Counted from the first letter of the stretch, positions 1 through 13,522 are shown. The stretch: 64,000 bases of DNA from Ovis canadensis (GCF_042477335.2 NC_091246.1:111505001-111569000), one strand, 5' to 3'. Notes: a model not told the origin generated them from the letters alone. Numbers and translations are program-made.

Positions 1-65
1 ATTTATATTTCTCTTTCTGACTTACTTCATTCTGTATAATAGGCTCTAGGTTCATCCCCCTCATT
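1..65 (-). mobile_element. L1 3'-region fragment, antisense
   Basis: The first bases match the antisense of the ruminant L1 3' region (tract around 'gacttacttcattctgtata', followed by 'catcccc'). The copy runs off the left edge, so its full extent is unknown. Recognised by recall of L1 sequence only. Confidence 0.5.
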
Positions 66-1255
66 AGGACTCCTAGCCCAAGATCTTTGTCATTCATCTC
101 TGTTTATATTCATATCCACATCAAATGGAAGCTCCTTCCAGGGTCCAGGTGACGGGCAGATCTGATTGTCATGCTACCAGAAAGAACACCATGCTGGGAC
201 TTGTTTGGCACGTACAACTTGCTTGGGCATTAACTCTCAAACAATCTGAATATTTACCAAACACAGGATGTATCCTTGGACTCAGAGTGCATGGAAAAGC
301 CCTGGAGCCAAATAATCTCTGACCTTTGAACATGTGAATTCAGCCAAAAAATATTTTTAATGTCTAATCTCGAAAAAGTAGCTTCAATAACAGCATGGAG
401 GTTACAATCCCTCTCTAGCTAGGTGTGAAAGCTTCACACCCTCTCTACCGAAAGGAAATAGCTCCTCCTGACACTGCAGTGCCTCGGCCCCTAGAACATG
501 CTCAGTGTTTTTAATCTTGAAGTCCTTCTACAAGAAGGAAAAAGAGAAGGGGAAACCTATCCAATTATGGTTAACCTTTATGTAGAAATGATAATTCTAG
601 AATTCTAAAATAAATATCCTTCTAAGTCATATCGTGTGAGTTCCAGGAAAAAGAAAGAAACAGAAATCTGAGTCAGTCAATGAGTCTGAAATATACTTCA
701 CATCATGATGCCCAACATCTTCAGAAATAAATCATGAACAACCCGTGCCATGGAAGATTTATATGTTAAATTTCACTCTGCAACTAGAGCTTCCTTACAA
801 TGTCAATTTCAAATGACACCCTGAGGTTTTTTGCAACAGCATTTGTCAGGTCATTTCATTTCTTATTATTAATTCCATTTTTACTATAGTGTATTCAATG
901 GACACTTTATTGATCCTTGCTCCATCTAATTTGGCTTTCACAACACAGACAAAAATTTGGTTTGAAAGATAAGTCAATATTATAGCCTAGTATTATAACC
1001 TACTCACTGGTAACAGTGATGACATTGATAAACTTGTGGCTGGATAGGCTGCTGTATTGAAGCCAGTTGTAAAGAATTCCTGTTTCGGAATTAAAATGTC
1101 ATCTTTCACACATGTATACTCACATCTCCTTATGCATGTGTTAGTAGATACTTAGGAAATTATAAAAGCTGTTCCACAAATCAGTATAAATATGTGGCAA
1201 CATCTTTATTTTTCTAAGTAACCAACAGCTTGAGCTCCACGTGCCATAGCAGCAG
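66..1255. other. Low-copy sequence without recognised gene
   Basis: AT-rich intergenic-type sequence. I see no convincing ORF, RNA gene, splice-bounded exon or clear repeat. The 65-codon frame at 125-322 has no recognisable protein character. Confidence 0.5.
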
Positions 1256-1259
1256 GAAG

Positions 1260-1335
1260 TCCAGTACTCCTTTACTCCACTAATACTTGCAGAGCGACCA
1301 CTATGTGCCAGGCCTTGTTCTCTGCTTAGGACGCA
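1260..1335 (+). repeat. MIR-like core fragment
   Basis: The segment contains 'actatgtgccaggcct' followed by 'gttct', close to the conserved MIR core. Both ends are degraded. A second weak MIR/L2-like stretch lies near 1945-2020 ('ctactctgtgtcaggctctg'). Confidence 0.5.
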
Positions 1336-2870
1336 TGAGTAAACACAGCATGCAGGATCTCCAGCCCTCAGTCATCTGACAGTCTCCTAGACTCTCCCTA
1401 AATTACCCAAAACTTAACAGCCTTCTCAGTCCAAAGGTGAGAATGTCAGCCTGATTTCCACAGCTAAGCAAGAACAATCTGTATTCTCTGGGTAACCCCA
1501 TTACCCCACTGCTTCTTGCCGGCACATGGTGGCCAACACCCCTGGTCCTGTCCCACTAATGGTGCTGATACTGAGTCTGACTTTCATGCTGGTCAGCTGA
1601 GAGGATATGCATTCAGTTCCCTCACAGACCCTGGTGGTTCTTAAAGAGGATAACCCAGCCTCCTCCAAATTAGAACGAGCCAGGGCAGGCTAGAATTTCC
1701 ATTGCCTGGACTCCGTTTTTTGCCAATCCTCAGTTTATCCCAAGGGGACACACCCAGGAGCGCTGTGCTGAGGCCTCAGCCTCCTATAGACCTTGAGCCA
1801 CCATCCCTCTGCCCTTCTAAGAAAGCCACATCCCTAGACACCAGACAGCTACCTCCTTTCCACTTGGGGACCCAGAATCTGAGCACACCTCTCTGCTTAG
1901 AAATCAGAAGGACTCTCTTCAGTCTCCAGAAGGCATCACTTACACCATTCACTCATTCTTTCATTCACTTTCCAAATACTTGCTGATGACCTACTCTGTG
2001 TCAGGCTCTGCCCTCAGCAGCAACTGCCCTCAGGAAGGCCCTCTGTGGAGGAAGCTGCCTTCACACCTGCCGAGAGTGACAGCATGACCTCTGATAGCTC
2101 TCTCCCTAAAATAAATGGGGGGAAACCACCATAAATGGGACACTCAGTTGGGCATCCCATTACAGATTATATATAGATATAGATATATCATAGATATATA
2201 TCTGTGTATATGTATCAATGTATGTATACACATGTATTATAAATTTTTAAAATCCAGATGATAATGAACACAGTGATGAGGGAATTGATCAATTACTTTA
2301 CAAGAAAATTTCCACTAAAATTATTTTAGAAAGAAAATACACCTGAATTCTGAAACAAGCCAGCTTTGCAGCTTTCTTTTTTTCCAAAAAGCCTGTGTAA
2401 ATAATTTCCTATTGGCATGATCTAATCAGGGATCCATTTATTGAGAAAACTTTCTGCCTAGGACAAATCATTGACTCAGAAGGTTAGAAGAGCCCACCCT
2501 ACTGTTGGCCCTGAACACCTGTGACCCCATCTCTCCCAAGTGGCCATCAGCCTATGAAGATGCCTCCAAGTTGAGGGCACTTCCCCTTGAGTCCCTCTCA
2601 GCTGGGTCTCAGCAGCTCTGGCAGTAATGAGCATCCTGCATCAAACTATCTGTGTCTCCCTCTAGCTTCAAGTTCTTGGTATTATATTTTTGAGTCATGT
2701 AATTCCTCTTCTCTTTGTGACAGACCTGAAATATGCGAAGCTTTGAATCCCCATTTTTTCTCTCACAATGATTTTCAATTATTCTCTTGCAGCTATTCCC
2801 AATGACATCGTTTCTAGTCCCTCTAGTCCCTCCATGAAATAAAGGCACTCTCTTCTGAACATACTTCATT
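1336..2870. other. Low-copy sequence; short AT microsatellite
   Basis: No supported gene. An imperfect (TA)/(GATA) tract lies at about 2166-2235. The 94-codon frame at 1702-1986 has biased, repeat-like composition and no recognised domain. Confidence 0.4.
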
Positions 2871-2879
2871 CGTCCATGT

Positions 2880-3360
2880 ACCCCTTAAAGAATGATAATA
2901 CCCCTTTTATCTGGAATTTACACTTCTAAGAGTTTTCTTTAGGAAATTATCAGGTATATGAAAAAACATTTGTCTACAATAATGTCATCATAGAGTTAGT
3001 TATAGTTTTCAAAAATAATAAAATGTATGGTACACCTAGCATCTATAGCATACTTACATGACAAAACTTAAAAGTACATTGAAGAAGTAACAGAATGGCA
3101 TTCAGATGCTTACTATGTTGTAAAGAGGAAATAAAGGATCTTACCAAAGTGTATAATGAGACCATTCATGTGTATGTATCTGTGTATGTTCAGGAAGATC
3201 ATGTGACAAGACTTTAACAGTGGTTCTCTCCAAACGGATAGAATCACAGATAACTTTTTACGTGATGGATTTTTCTGTACTTTCCAGATTTTTTACAGTT
3301 AAAATACACTATTTTGCAATAAAAGCAAATGATAAATGCTATTTTAAAAAGAAAGTTGCA
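2880..3360 (+). mobile_element. Ancient L1 3'-end fragment (L1M-like)
   Basis: The order of motifs resembles old mammalian L1 3' ends: a 'tctacaataatgtcatcat' type segment, then an 'aacagtggttctctcc' segment, then a T-rich stretch ending in an 'attttgcaataaaagc' tail. It is diverged, and the subfamily is not assigned. Confidence 0.45.
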
Positions 3361-3960
3361 TTGCTAAAAGCTGAAACAAAAACACTGAGAGGAGTGAACC
3401 GATGGACTCACAGGGGGTGGGTCCTGACTTCCTGACTCTGATGCGCTTGGGCTGACACGGCGTGACACAGCCATGGGTGTGCAGCCACAGTACGCAGTGC
3501 ATTTGTCTTGAGAAGATTCTTCCTAATAGCCTCTAAAACATTTCACAAACATTACTGCTAAGTCTCCCTCATTTTTTAATTGAACACTAGTTTGTTTTTT
3601 GTTTTCTTTTGCTGTTATTCATAAAATTTCTATGCTTAAAGTAAGTGGCTTTCATTCTCGTGCCCCACTAGCCCAGTAGCCTCCACCAAGCCTAGGACCG
3701 CTCAGTTCAGCAGCAGCTCAGCCAGGATGTGTCCTGAAAAGTGGTGAAGAGACGGGTCTGGATCTGAGCAAGGTGATCACCACAGAGTTCAGCAACCAGG
3801 ATGCTGGAGTAGAGACTGTGGAGGTTTGAGAGATGAAGTTGGGCGTGTCATGTGGAGTGACAGTGAGGAAATAAGGATGCCCCAGCGAAACCTCTCATCA
3901 AAATCAGTACTTGAAAAACTGCATCATCTTCCAAAGGAGTGTTTCTGTCCCCCAAATAGA
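3361..3960. other. Low-copy sequence without recognised gene
   Basis: Nothing beyond an A-run at about 3960-3974, next to the following L1 fragment. Confidence 0.4.
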
Positions 3961-3968
3961 AAAAAAAA

Positions 3969-5020
3969 AAAAAAGAAACATTTGCAAATATTTTCTCTCA
4001 TTCAGTAGAGGTTAATATCCAAAAGTTATAAATAGCCCATATAGATCAATATCAAAAGAACAAAAAACTCGATTTTAAAATGTGCAGAAGATCTGGATCA
4101 ACATTTTTCCAAAGAAGATATACAGATGCCAACAGGCACATGAAAAGATGCTCAGCATCACATTAATCATTAGGAAAATGCAGGTCAAACCACAATGAGA
4201 TATCACCTCATACCTGTCAGGATGGCCATCATCAAAAAGAACATAAATAGCAAACGCTCAAGAGGATATGGAGAAAAGGAAACCCTCATGTACTGCTGGT
4301 GGGAACATAAATTGACACAGCCACTAATGGAAAACAGCAGGGAGGATCTGCAAAAAAAAACTAAAAGTAAAACTCCCACGTCCAAGTGGAGATGAAATTA
4401 AAGAAAACTCTAAGATACAGGTGACCTCTGGTTAACAGCAGCACTATTAACAATAGCCAAGATATGGAAGCAACCCAAGTGCCCATCAACAGATGAACAG
4501 ATAAAGAAGATATGGTGCATATACGCAATGGAGTACTACTTAGACATAAAAACTAGGAAATGTGCCATTTGCAACAACATGGATGAACCTAGGGATTATT
4601 ATGCTTAGTGAAATAAATGAGACAGAGAAAGTATGATATCACTTATATACGCTTACTGTATGATATCACTTACATGTGGAATTGTAAAGAAAAACAACAC
4701 AACAAACTAGTGAATATAAGAGAACAGACTCACAGATATAATGAACAATCTAATATAGATACCAGATATAATGAACAAACTAAGGGCTACCAGCGGGGAG
4801 AGGAAAACGGGGGAACAGACAAGATAGGGATAGGGGATTAAGAAGCACAAAAGACTATGTATAAAATTAATAAGCGACTAGAATACAGCACAGGGGAATA
4901 TAGCCATTATTCTGTAATAACTTTCAAAGGAGTATAATCTATAAAAATGTTGAATCACTATGTTGGACCTCTGAAATTACTATGGTAAATCAACTATACT
5001 TCAATTAAAAAAAACAAAGA
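3969..5020 (+). mobile_element. L1 3' part (ORF2 end and 3' UTR), sense
   Basis: The segment carries the usual order of L1 ORF2 C-terminal and 3' UTR landmarks on the plus strand: 'caatgagatatcacctcata', 'tactgctggtgggaac', 'caacagatgaacagataaag', 'aatggagtactact', then an A-rich tail at about 5004-5020 ('caattaaaaaaaac'). It is 5' truncated and full of stops, so it cannot make protein. Confidence 0.75.
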
Positions 5021-7070
5021 AACAGACACCAAAACGTGACCCATACTCCGATTTCTCTGAAACTTGTGACCACTATGACCTCAGTAACTAGGGCAGATAT
5101 ACACTTCTCAGATACAGATATTTTTTAAAATCTTCCTGAGGATAGTTTACATGCAGAGCCTACAGTCTGCAGTGGATTCAAGAAAAGATGGCAAAGCGAG
5201 GGATCTGTATCATTGCTTCCTCTCATGAAAGTGATGCCAAAAGTGCCCCCTAATTGCAGGCGCATTCAGTGCTGAAGTCACTTTGATTCACAAAGGCAGA
5301 AAGTCAATGGCAAGGACAGGGCAGTTTTGTTTGGTGATGTTTAGAAGTATGTGACCTCGTGAATGACAAGACTGACACTTGCAGCTGTCATGCCACTGCA
5401 GACAAGCTACTCTGAGCTTTACCCAGGGAAATATAAGACTTCTTACTCTGGCAGACTTTCCTGGCCAGCTATTTTCAGAACAAATAAGGCTGACTTTGAG
5501 ACTGTCATCACCAAAATACAAGTCTCAAGGAGGACAAAATAAAACAGTCCTCCAAGATTCAGGCTGTTGCTATTTGAATGATTGGTGACCTAGACCACAA
5601 ACAGGCGAACCAGTGTCTCACCTATTTAGCCCTGTCCCTTTGTAAAATATTGTTTTGAAGTATTACATTAATTATACAATTGCATGTGTTTTAAGTAGTG
5701 TAATTATGTGTTCATAAATACATGTTTTGAACTATCACATCCTGGTATGTCTTTGCTTATTTTGTTCTATTATGCTTCTAAAGTTAAGAAACATAAAGTT
5801 AAGAATAACAAATCACATAGTGCTTGGTATTTATTCGCATCAAGCTTCTTTAAAAGTCTGGTTCATCTCTCTAGCATGTTGAGACCGCTTTCATCATCTG
5901 ATTCTGTCATTTTGTTTCTTTATTAATCCTGTTCACTCTGCATCACTCACAGATGTGACAAGAGTGTCCCCAGGATCTTTATGCAAGTCCCTGACGAATG
6001 TACCCAACAGAACAGGATCCAGGATGAAGCCGGAATACTCATCCTCATCGTCAGATTAACACCTTGTACATGCAGGTGTTCAGCTAGAAACCCATCAAGC
6101 CAGCAGCCCATGACTTTCCCTCTGTGTAACGTCACCTATCAACAAAAGACTTTACAGAGGACATTTGACTTTTCCAAGAAATTTAGAAAATGACCTTTTT
6201 GTTTCACACATATCCCATGAGATCAGACAGATCAAAAATGTATTAAAACAGAGTTGAGCCATATCTGAAGAGGGAAGAGACCTACACAATTCCTATGACT
6301 GTCTCAAGCAGACGAATCCTTTACCAAGTGCATTCGCGCCCTGAACTGACACTGCACTGTGAACCTGCCCTATTTCTTCTGCCCTGTGAATAGGAATCAG
6401 GGGAGCCAAAGCTTCTTCCTTTCCTTTTGTTCCACAGTGCTGAGCACACTGCTCATACATCATACCATGCAGTCTCCTCCTGGCAAAATAGAAGCTCCTG
6501 TCTGCCCATCCCATAAGTGGAGAGGATACACGAGCTCACAGAGAGAAGCATATGTGTAGGTTAGCCAAAACATGCGCCATGTTCAAGGCATGGGGCATAA
6601 CACTGACTCCCAAGTTAACAGGCGATAGGGTAAAATAGGCTAAAAATACCTCCCTGTATAGGCAGGGTGATGAAGCTACAGACACGGTCACCATCTCCAT
6701 TGTGGTCATCCGTTGCAGAGGGCTTGGAACAAAGCACAATAATGTCTCCACTTAGTAAAGATAATGACCCTTTGCCTGACAGCTGCCCACCCAGGCCATC
6801 CCAGAACCGCAGGGCTGGCACACATGAATGGGATGCCCATTCCCAGTGATAGCCACCAACCAACAGACCCATCAGGGGAAGGACCCAGCACTGCCGAGCC
6901 AAGCCCACCCTTTGCTGACTTCTGTCCCCCTTTCGCAGCTGAGTCCTGCTCTACCCACACTCTCACTGTCCTACACGCAAGTCCTCATTCCGCTGCTTTT
7001 TCTTCCCTCTCAATAGATGTCAGTGTGTCCTCTCTCCCCAAAGCACCCACAACAGAATGCAGTTACTATG
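5021..7070. other. Low-copy sequence without recognised gene
   Basis: Several 60-100 codon frames overlap on both strands (for example 6615-6908 and 6764-7195), but none shows a domain, codon-bias shift or splice context I can support. Confidence 0.4.
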
Positions 7071-7076
7071 TGCTGT

Positions 7077-7235
7077 CATGTCCGCGTCTTTGCAGTACCA
7101 TGGACTATAGCCTGCCAGGCTCCTGGGCCCATGGAATCTTCCAGACAAGAACACAGGGGTGGGTTGCCATTTCCTACTCCAGGGGATCTTCCTGACCTAG
7201 GGATTGAACCCGTGTCTCTTGCATCTCCTGCAGTT
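7077..7235 (-). mobile_element. Bov-tA-like SINE fragment, antisense
   Basis: Antisense Bov-tA landmarks are present: 'accatggactatagcctgcc', 'gggtgggttgccatttcct', 'ggggatcttcctgacc' and 'gattgaacccgtgtctc'. The tRNA-like head stops early. The element is diverged from its neighbours, so it is an older copy. Confidence 0.75.
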
Positions 7236-9990
7236 ATCTTTTCCAAAGGCAGAAAATGGATATTTTTTTTAATTGTCTGGCATACACGCTCTAGTGGCTG
7301 AAGAGATCTTTTTCCATGTCATGGGAAATTTCCATTTTCTCCAGAGTCTTCTAAATGCACCAGGGACAAAACCTTGTGTTTTTACACCAAAGCATAAGGT
7401 GAGCCTAAGCCACACACAGAACACAAACTCTATAAACATCAGTGAATGAATCAGTGAGTCCATGTGCTTCCTGTGAAATGCTTTGGATGGAGTGAGTTAA
7501 GAGGACTATGTGTGGATATCGAGGTGTGTGACACTGCAAGACACTTCTTTGGGAAAAAAAAAAGAAAGAGCTGAATTGTAGGGCTCTGGAAAGCAGTGAC
7601 ATGGAGAGAGCAGGGGCTGGGGCAGCAGGGAGGTTTGGGCTGAGGCAGCACGGAGGTTTGAACAGAGGCAAGGGTCAGCGGGAGGCTGGCACGGACATCA
7701 GAGAAGATGTGCAGTGCAGGCCAGTGCAGGCCAGAGATACAGAAGAGTCACATATCCAGTGCAGGTCAAGCCCACAGCAGCCGGGTGAGTCCAGGCTGAA
7801 AGCCAGCACGAGAGAGACACCTAGTGTCCAGTGCTTAAAACTCAGACTTGCTGCTCCATCACTGCACAGGAGTCTGGGGAAGTTTCCATCGCACTTTCAC
7901 CCACAGCTCTGTGAACCAGGGCTAGTGAACCCACCCTCCACAGCAACACTGACCTGGTGCGGCAGAAGGTGAGATGCCCCAGAGGAGAGCTCTAGAGCTG
8001 CAGACTACACTGGACAGGAAACAGACCTGCCTGTTACTGAGTCCTTGCGATGTGGCACACTCTCCACCAAGACCCTTAGCGCAGCCCTGAAGTTCAGAGT
8101 GTTATACACATACAAACTCTGTGTGAGGGAATCTCGAGTGTGTGAGTCATTCCCACAGACATACAGCGAGATGGTTCAAACCCAGGTCTGCCTCCGGAAA
8201 CTCCAGAGCCTCCCACCGTGGGTCCCACAGCCTGCCACTCCTACCTATTTCAGTACAAGAGGCAAACTGGTGTAAAAGAAACATTTCACCGTGAACACTG
8301 CATTATCTCTGTTAGAGAGGCAGGTTTCTGTCTGATTCATTTCACTTATTTTTTTTTATTCTCAGTATATTCTTCAGTATATATAAAATGTCATTTTAAC
8401 AATTATTAAAATTTTATGAGCAGGTATTTTTATACTCACTGTCAAATACAATATTATTTCTTCTCAATGAAAGCTCTCTAACTTTCCAAAGAGGCATGAA
8501 TTCATTTCTATCACCTGAAGTCATAAAGCCTATTAGTAACATAGGACAAAAGTCCCCATTCATGCTACACTCCACTGCCCACGGCTTCCATGGACTGAGA
8601 CTCTTGGCTGACTCTTCTGTCTGATGTTTTCTGTGAAGAGGGCTGCCCTACTCATGTGACTCAGGTGCTATTTCACAGTGCGAAACAGCGATCCATCTGT
8701 TCCAGAAATGGTTAAGCATTACTCAGAGGCTCCAGGCACTAGGGAAGCAGTCAGTTCTGGAAACGAGAGGAAAGGAATGAGAAAGTGTGGCTGCCCTCAA
8801 GGACTTCTCAGCTGGAGGAGCAAGGCAGACTTATGTGCACTATGACACACCCTGTGATAAAACTGCGAAGGTGGTAACTTGAAGCCAGGAAGGACCCGAG
8901 GATAAGTGTCAGCGAGGTGGGAGACTGTAAGACGAGTCAGCACGCATGTGTCCTTTGCTTCAGTAGGCCATCTTTCTGGGTCACCTCCCCACAGGTACTG
9001 CTCATCAACCTCCTTACACACTCCCTTCCCTACCTCCTGCTCACACGCATCCTACCCAACCTTATGTCAGAAGTGCCTTGTCACACTACATAGTCTAAGA
9101 CCTCTCCAGCACCTCTGACCTCCACCCTCAACCTGACACCATGTAAGGAAAACAGCTTCTGTGAGTAACTGCTGTAATATGGCATGAGTTTCTAAAAGCC
9201 AGACTAGAGAATCCAATACAGCCCAAATTGGGAATCTCATCCATCTCAGAACAAGCTCCAGGCAGAGTTCCCCTGCAGAGTGGGGGCCACTGCACATCTC
9301 AGGCAAAATCAGGCCTCCCTTAACAAGGCTGCATGTGCTCCACGTGAATAAAAGCACACACACACACTAGAGGCTCTCTCTTCACAGGAGAAGGCTGCCA
9401 CGGTGACTAGCCCCGAGCCACTAGAAAGGAAAGACGCCCAAATAAATGTCCCACCAGTCTTGTTTCCTGAGTCAAACCTGGGAGCCACGTAGCGTGTTGA
9501 TGACACAGTCCCTGCAGCACACACACACACACACCCAAAAACAGCCAAACAAGACCCAGAACCTGTCAAGCAAGGATATTTTCCTATTGTCCAATGAATT
9601 CCACTGTTGTCTAGAGGCAAGCTGTTCCCAGGAATGAACACCATGCTCGCACAGCCAGTTTTAATGTCTACGGTTGCTTACACACAATTCACTGTGGAGA
9701 TACACAAAATACAAACAGGTCATCCTGCCTTTTTAAAACTTATGATAATAAAATTCAGTTTGCATGTATTTCTTGCTTCTCACAGATGTTTGTAAAGCAT
9801 CACCTTTTTAAACAACTTATTTCAGGTTTTAGCAATTTTCCCCCACATTAGCTAAACAAGCTGTTGTTTTTCAGGGTTGAACCGGAAACTTCAGCCAAAC
9901 ACTGTGAACCCACATGACCAAGTTTGATAACTTATAAAATAACAGAACCTTAAATCGTTAACTCAACTTTTGGTGAACCTTCTTCTAATC
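7236..9990. other. Low-copy sequence with short tandem duplications
   Basis: No gene is supported. Local features are an A-run at 7554-7563, a short tandem duplication at about 7622-7662 around 'ggaggtttg', a doubled 'gtgcaggcca' at 7714-7732, and CA repeats at about 9356-9367 and 9518-9534. Frames of 60-140 codons here have no recognisable content. Confidence 0.4.
9518..9534. repeat. (CA)n microsatellite
   Basis: An uninterrupted run of about eight CA units in low-copy sequence. Confidence 0.85.
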
Positions 9991-10124
9991 ATCACATAGC
10001 AATTTCTTCTGCTAAAAAAAAGAAAAGAAAAGGAAGGGGGCATGTGTCATAAATATCTTTTTTATACATAATTGTATTTCTTACCAGCTTTATTTAGAGA
10101 AAATTGACATACAACATCATTCAA

Positions 10125-10342
10125 AGCTAAAGCGTAAATTGCTTAGTCATGTCCGATTCTGCGACCCCATGGATTTTACAGTCCATGGAACTCTCCAGGC
10201 CAGAATACTGGAGTGGGTAGCCTATCCCTTCTCCAGGGGATCTTCCCAACCCAGGGATCGAACCCAGGTCTCCCACGATGGAGGCGGATTCTTTCCCAGG
10301 TGAGCCACAAGGGAAGCCCAGGAATACTGGAGTGGGTAGCCT
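10125..10342 (-). mobile_element. Bov-tA SINE, antisense, with target-site duplication
   Basis: A complete-looking antisense Bov-tA (tRNA-Glu-derived head plus Bov-A body), from 'gcttagtcatgtccgattct' to a tail that repeats 'aatactggagtgggtagcct'. It is flanked by AACATCATTCAA at 10113-10124 and 10343-10354, a perfect 12-bp duplication, so it inserted into pre-existing L1 sequence. Confidence 0.88.
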
Positions 10343-10510
10343 AACATCATTCAAGTTTAAGGTATGTTATGTGATTATTTGATGTACATAGATACTGAAA
10401 AATGATTATCAAAATAAGGTCAGTTTTATCCATCATCTCATCTAGTTACCTTTTGGGGTTTTTGTGATAACTTTAAAGGTCTTCTCCTATCAACTTTTTA
10501 AGTACACCAT

Positions 10511-11279
10511 CAGTTCAGTTCAGTTCAGTTCAGTTCAGTTCAGTTGCTCAGTCGTGTCCGACTCCCCGCAACCCCTTGAATCGCGGCATGCCAGGCCTCC
10601 CTGTCCATCACCAACTCCCGGAGTTCACTCAGACTCACATCCAGTGAGTCAGTGATGCCATCCAGCCATCTCATCCTCCGTCATCCCCTTCTCCTCCGGC
10701 CCCCAATCCCTCCCAGCATCAGAGTCTTTTCCAATGAGTCAACTCTTCGCATGAGATGGCCAAAGTACTGGAGTTTCAGCTTTAGCATCATTCCTTCCAA
10801 AGAAATCCCAGGGCTGATCTCCTTCAGAATGGACTGGTTGGATCTCCTTGCAGTCCAAGGGACTCTCAAGAGTCTTCTCCAACACCACAGTTCAAAAGCA
10901 TCAATTCTTCGGTGCTCAACCTTCTTCACAGTCCAACTCTCACATCCATACATGACTACTGGAAAAACCATAGCCTTGACTAGAGGGACCTTAGTCGGCA
11001 AAATAATGTCTCTGCTTTTGAATATGCTATCTAGGTTGGTCATAGCTTTTCTTCCAAGGAGTAAGCGTCTTTTAATTTCATGGCTGCAGTCACCGTCTGC
11101 AGTGATTTTGGAGCCCAAAAAAATAAAGTCTGACACTGTTTCCACTGTTTCCCCATCTATTTCCCATGAAGTGATGGGACCGGATGCCATGATCTTCGTT
11201 TTCTGAATGTTGAGCTTTAAGCCAACTTTTTCACTCTCCTCTTTCACTTTCATCAAGAGGCTTTTTAGTTCCTCTTCAC
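10511..11279 (-). mobile_element. BovB LINE, 5'-truncated, antisense
   Basis: The copy begins on the plus strand with a (CAGTT)n run, the complement of the BovB 3' tail, and then reads the complement of the RT C-terminal and 3' region. A 240-codon minus-strand frame (10681-11403) covers the C-terminal part and continues past the element into L1 sequence. Flanks are AAGTACACCAT (10500-10510) and AAGTACACAAT (11280-11290), an 11-bp duplication with one mismatch. The catalytic YADD region is absent because of 5' truncation, so the frame cannot encode an active enzyme. Confidence 0.88.
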
Positions 11280-11936
11280 AAGTACACAATACAGTGCTGT
11301 AAACTGTAGTCACTATGCTGTACATTACATCCCAGTCCTTAATCATTTCATAGCTAGAAGTTGGTGCCTTTTGACCATCTGCACCTATTCCCACCAGTTC
11401 CACACATCACCACCAATATGTTTCTGTATTTTTAGATTGTGCATATAAGTCACACAGTGTGTGCCTTTCTCAGACTGATTTATTTCCCCTAGCACAATGC
11501 CCTGAGTGTTCATCCATGCTGTCACACCCAGCAGGGCTTTCTCCTTTCATGGCTATGTGTTAATAACATCCCATTGTGTATATGGCACGTTTCCCCATTC
11601 ATTCATCCGTGGATAGTTACATTGTTTCCATATCGTAACTACTATAAACAATACTGCAATGAACATAAAGATACAGATATAATATTGTGTCCTTCAGATA
11701 AATACTCAAAAGTGGGGTTGCTGGATTACATGGTAGTTCTGCTTTTAATTTTTGGGGGGATATCAACACTGTTTTCAATAATAGTTGCATCAGTGGACAT
11801 TCCCACCAACAGTAGAGAAAGGGTTTCTCCACATCTTCACTAACACTTTTTCTCTTCTCTTTTTGACAATGGCCATTCTGACAGATGTGAGGTGATATCT
11901 CATCATGGTTCCAGTTTGCATTTCCCTGATAATTAC

Positions 11937-12602
11937 CGGAAACAATGACAAACTTTATTTTCTTGGGCTTTAAAATCACTGCAGACAGTGACTGCAGCCA
12001 TGAAATTAAAAGACACTTGCTTCAAAAAACAAACAAACAAACAAACAAAAAGACACTTGCTCCTTAGAAGAAAAGTTAAGACAAACCTAGACAGCATATT
12101 AAAAAGCAGAGACATTACTTTGCCAACAAAGGTCCATCTAGTCAAAGCTATGGTTTTTCCACTAGTTATGTATGGATGTGAGAGGTGGACTATAAAGAAA
12201 GCTGAGCGCTGAACAACTGATGCTTTTGAACTGTGGTGTTGAAGAAGATTCTTGAGAGTCCCTTGGACTGCAAGGAAATCAAACCAGTCAATCCTAAAGG
12301 AAATCAGTCCTGAATATTCATTGGAAGGACTGATGCTGAAGCTGAAACTCCAATATTTTGGCCTCCTGATGCAAAGAACTGACTCATTTGAAAAGACCCT
12401 GATGCTGGGAAAGATTGAAGGCAGGAGACTTCAGAGTCTCCTCTGAAGGGGACTACAGAGGATGAGATGGTTGGATGGCATCACTGACTCAATGGACATG
12501 AGTTAGAGCAAGCTCCAGGAGTTGATGTTGGACACGGAAGCCTGGCGTGCTGCAGTCCATGGGATCGCAAAGAGTTGGACACGACTGAGTGACTGAACTG
12601 AC
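11937..12602 (+). mobile_element. BovB LINE 3' fragment, sense, with internal (CAAA)n duplication
   Basis: Reads from the RT C-terminal part to the BovB 3' end (terminal 'gactgagtgactgaactgac'). Flanks TGATAATTAC (11927-11936) and TGATGATTAC (12603-12612) form a 10-bp duplication with one mismatch. Inside, 'agacacttgct' occurs twice (12011-12021 and 12051-12061) around a (CAAA)n run, a small duplication specific to this copy. Confidence 0.85.
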
Positions 12603-13138
12603 TGATGATTACTGATGCTGAACACATTTTCATGTACCTGTTGGCCACCTGCGTGTTTCTTTTGGGAAACTATTCAAGTCCTTGTCTCATTTTTAATTGG
12701 TTTGTTCCTTTGTCCCTGAGTTGTATGAGTTCCTCATATATTTTGTATATTGATACCTTATTAGTTTTATGATTTGCAAATTTTTTCCCATTCTTAGGTT
12801 TCCTTTTTATTTTGTTGATGAAAATGCACAGAGCTTTTTTGTTAATGTAGTTCCACTTGTTGAGATTTTTGTTTTGTTGCTTGTGCTTCTTTTTGCCCTA
12901 TCCAAAAAAATCATTGCCAAGACCAAATCAAGAAGCATTTTCTCTTGTTTCCTTCTGGGAGTTTTACAGTTTCAGGACTACCTTTTAACTCTCTGATTTA
13001 GGGGGCTTTGTGGGTGGTTTATAAGATAGGGTTCCAACTTCATTCTTCTGCATGTGATTATCCAGTTTTCCCATCACCAGTTACTGGAGACTGCTCTTTC
13101 CCTCCATTGAATATTCTTGACTCCTTCATCAAATATTC

Positions 13139-13409
13139 AGTTCAGTTCAGTCGCTCAGTCGTGTCCGACTCCTTGCAACCCCATGAATTGCAGCACGTCA
13201 GGCCTCCCTGTCCATCACCAACACCCAGAGTTCACTCAGACTCATGTCCATTGAGTCAGTGATGCCATCCAGCCATCTCATCCTCTGTCGTCCCCTTCTC
13301 CTCCTGCCCCCAATCCCTCCCAGCATCAGAGTCTTTTCCAATGAGTCAACTCTTCACATGAGGTGGCCAAAGTACTGGAGTTTCAGCTTTAGCATCATTC
13401 CTTCCAAAG
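13139..13409 (-). mobile_element. Short BovB 3' end, antisense
   Basis: Only about 270 bp of the BovB 3' end, beginning with 'cagttcagttcagtcgctca'. Perfect 11-bp target-site duplication ATCAAATATTC at 13128-13138 and 13410-13420. Severe 5' truncation. Confidence 0.88.
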
Positions 13410-13522
13410 ATCAAATATTCGTTGACTGTAAATTCAGGGGTTTATTTCTGGCTCTCTGTTCTGATGCACTGGTCTATGTTTTTTTACGTCAATACCATTA
13501 GAGCTTTGAAGTATAGCTTGAA

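Noticed and set aside
10681-11403. 240-codon minus-strand frame as a gene
   Set aside because: It is the C-terminal part of a truncated BovB ORF plus adjoining L1 sequence.
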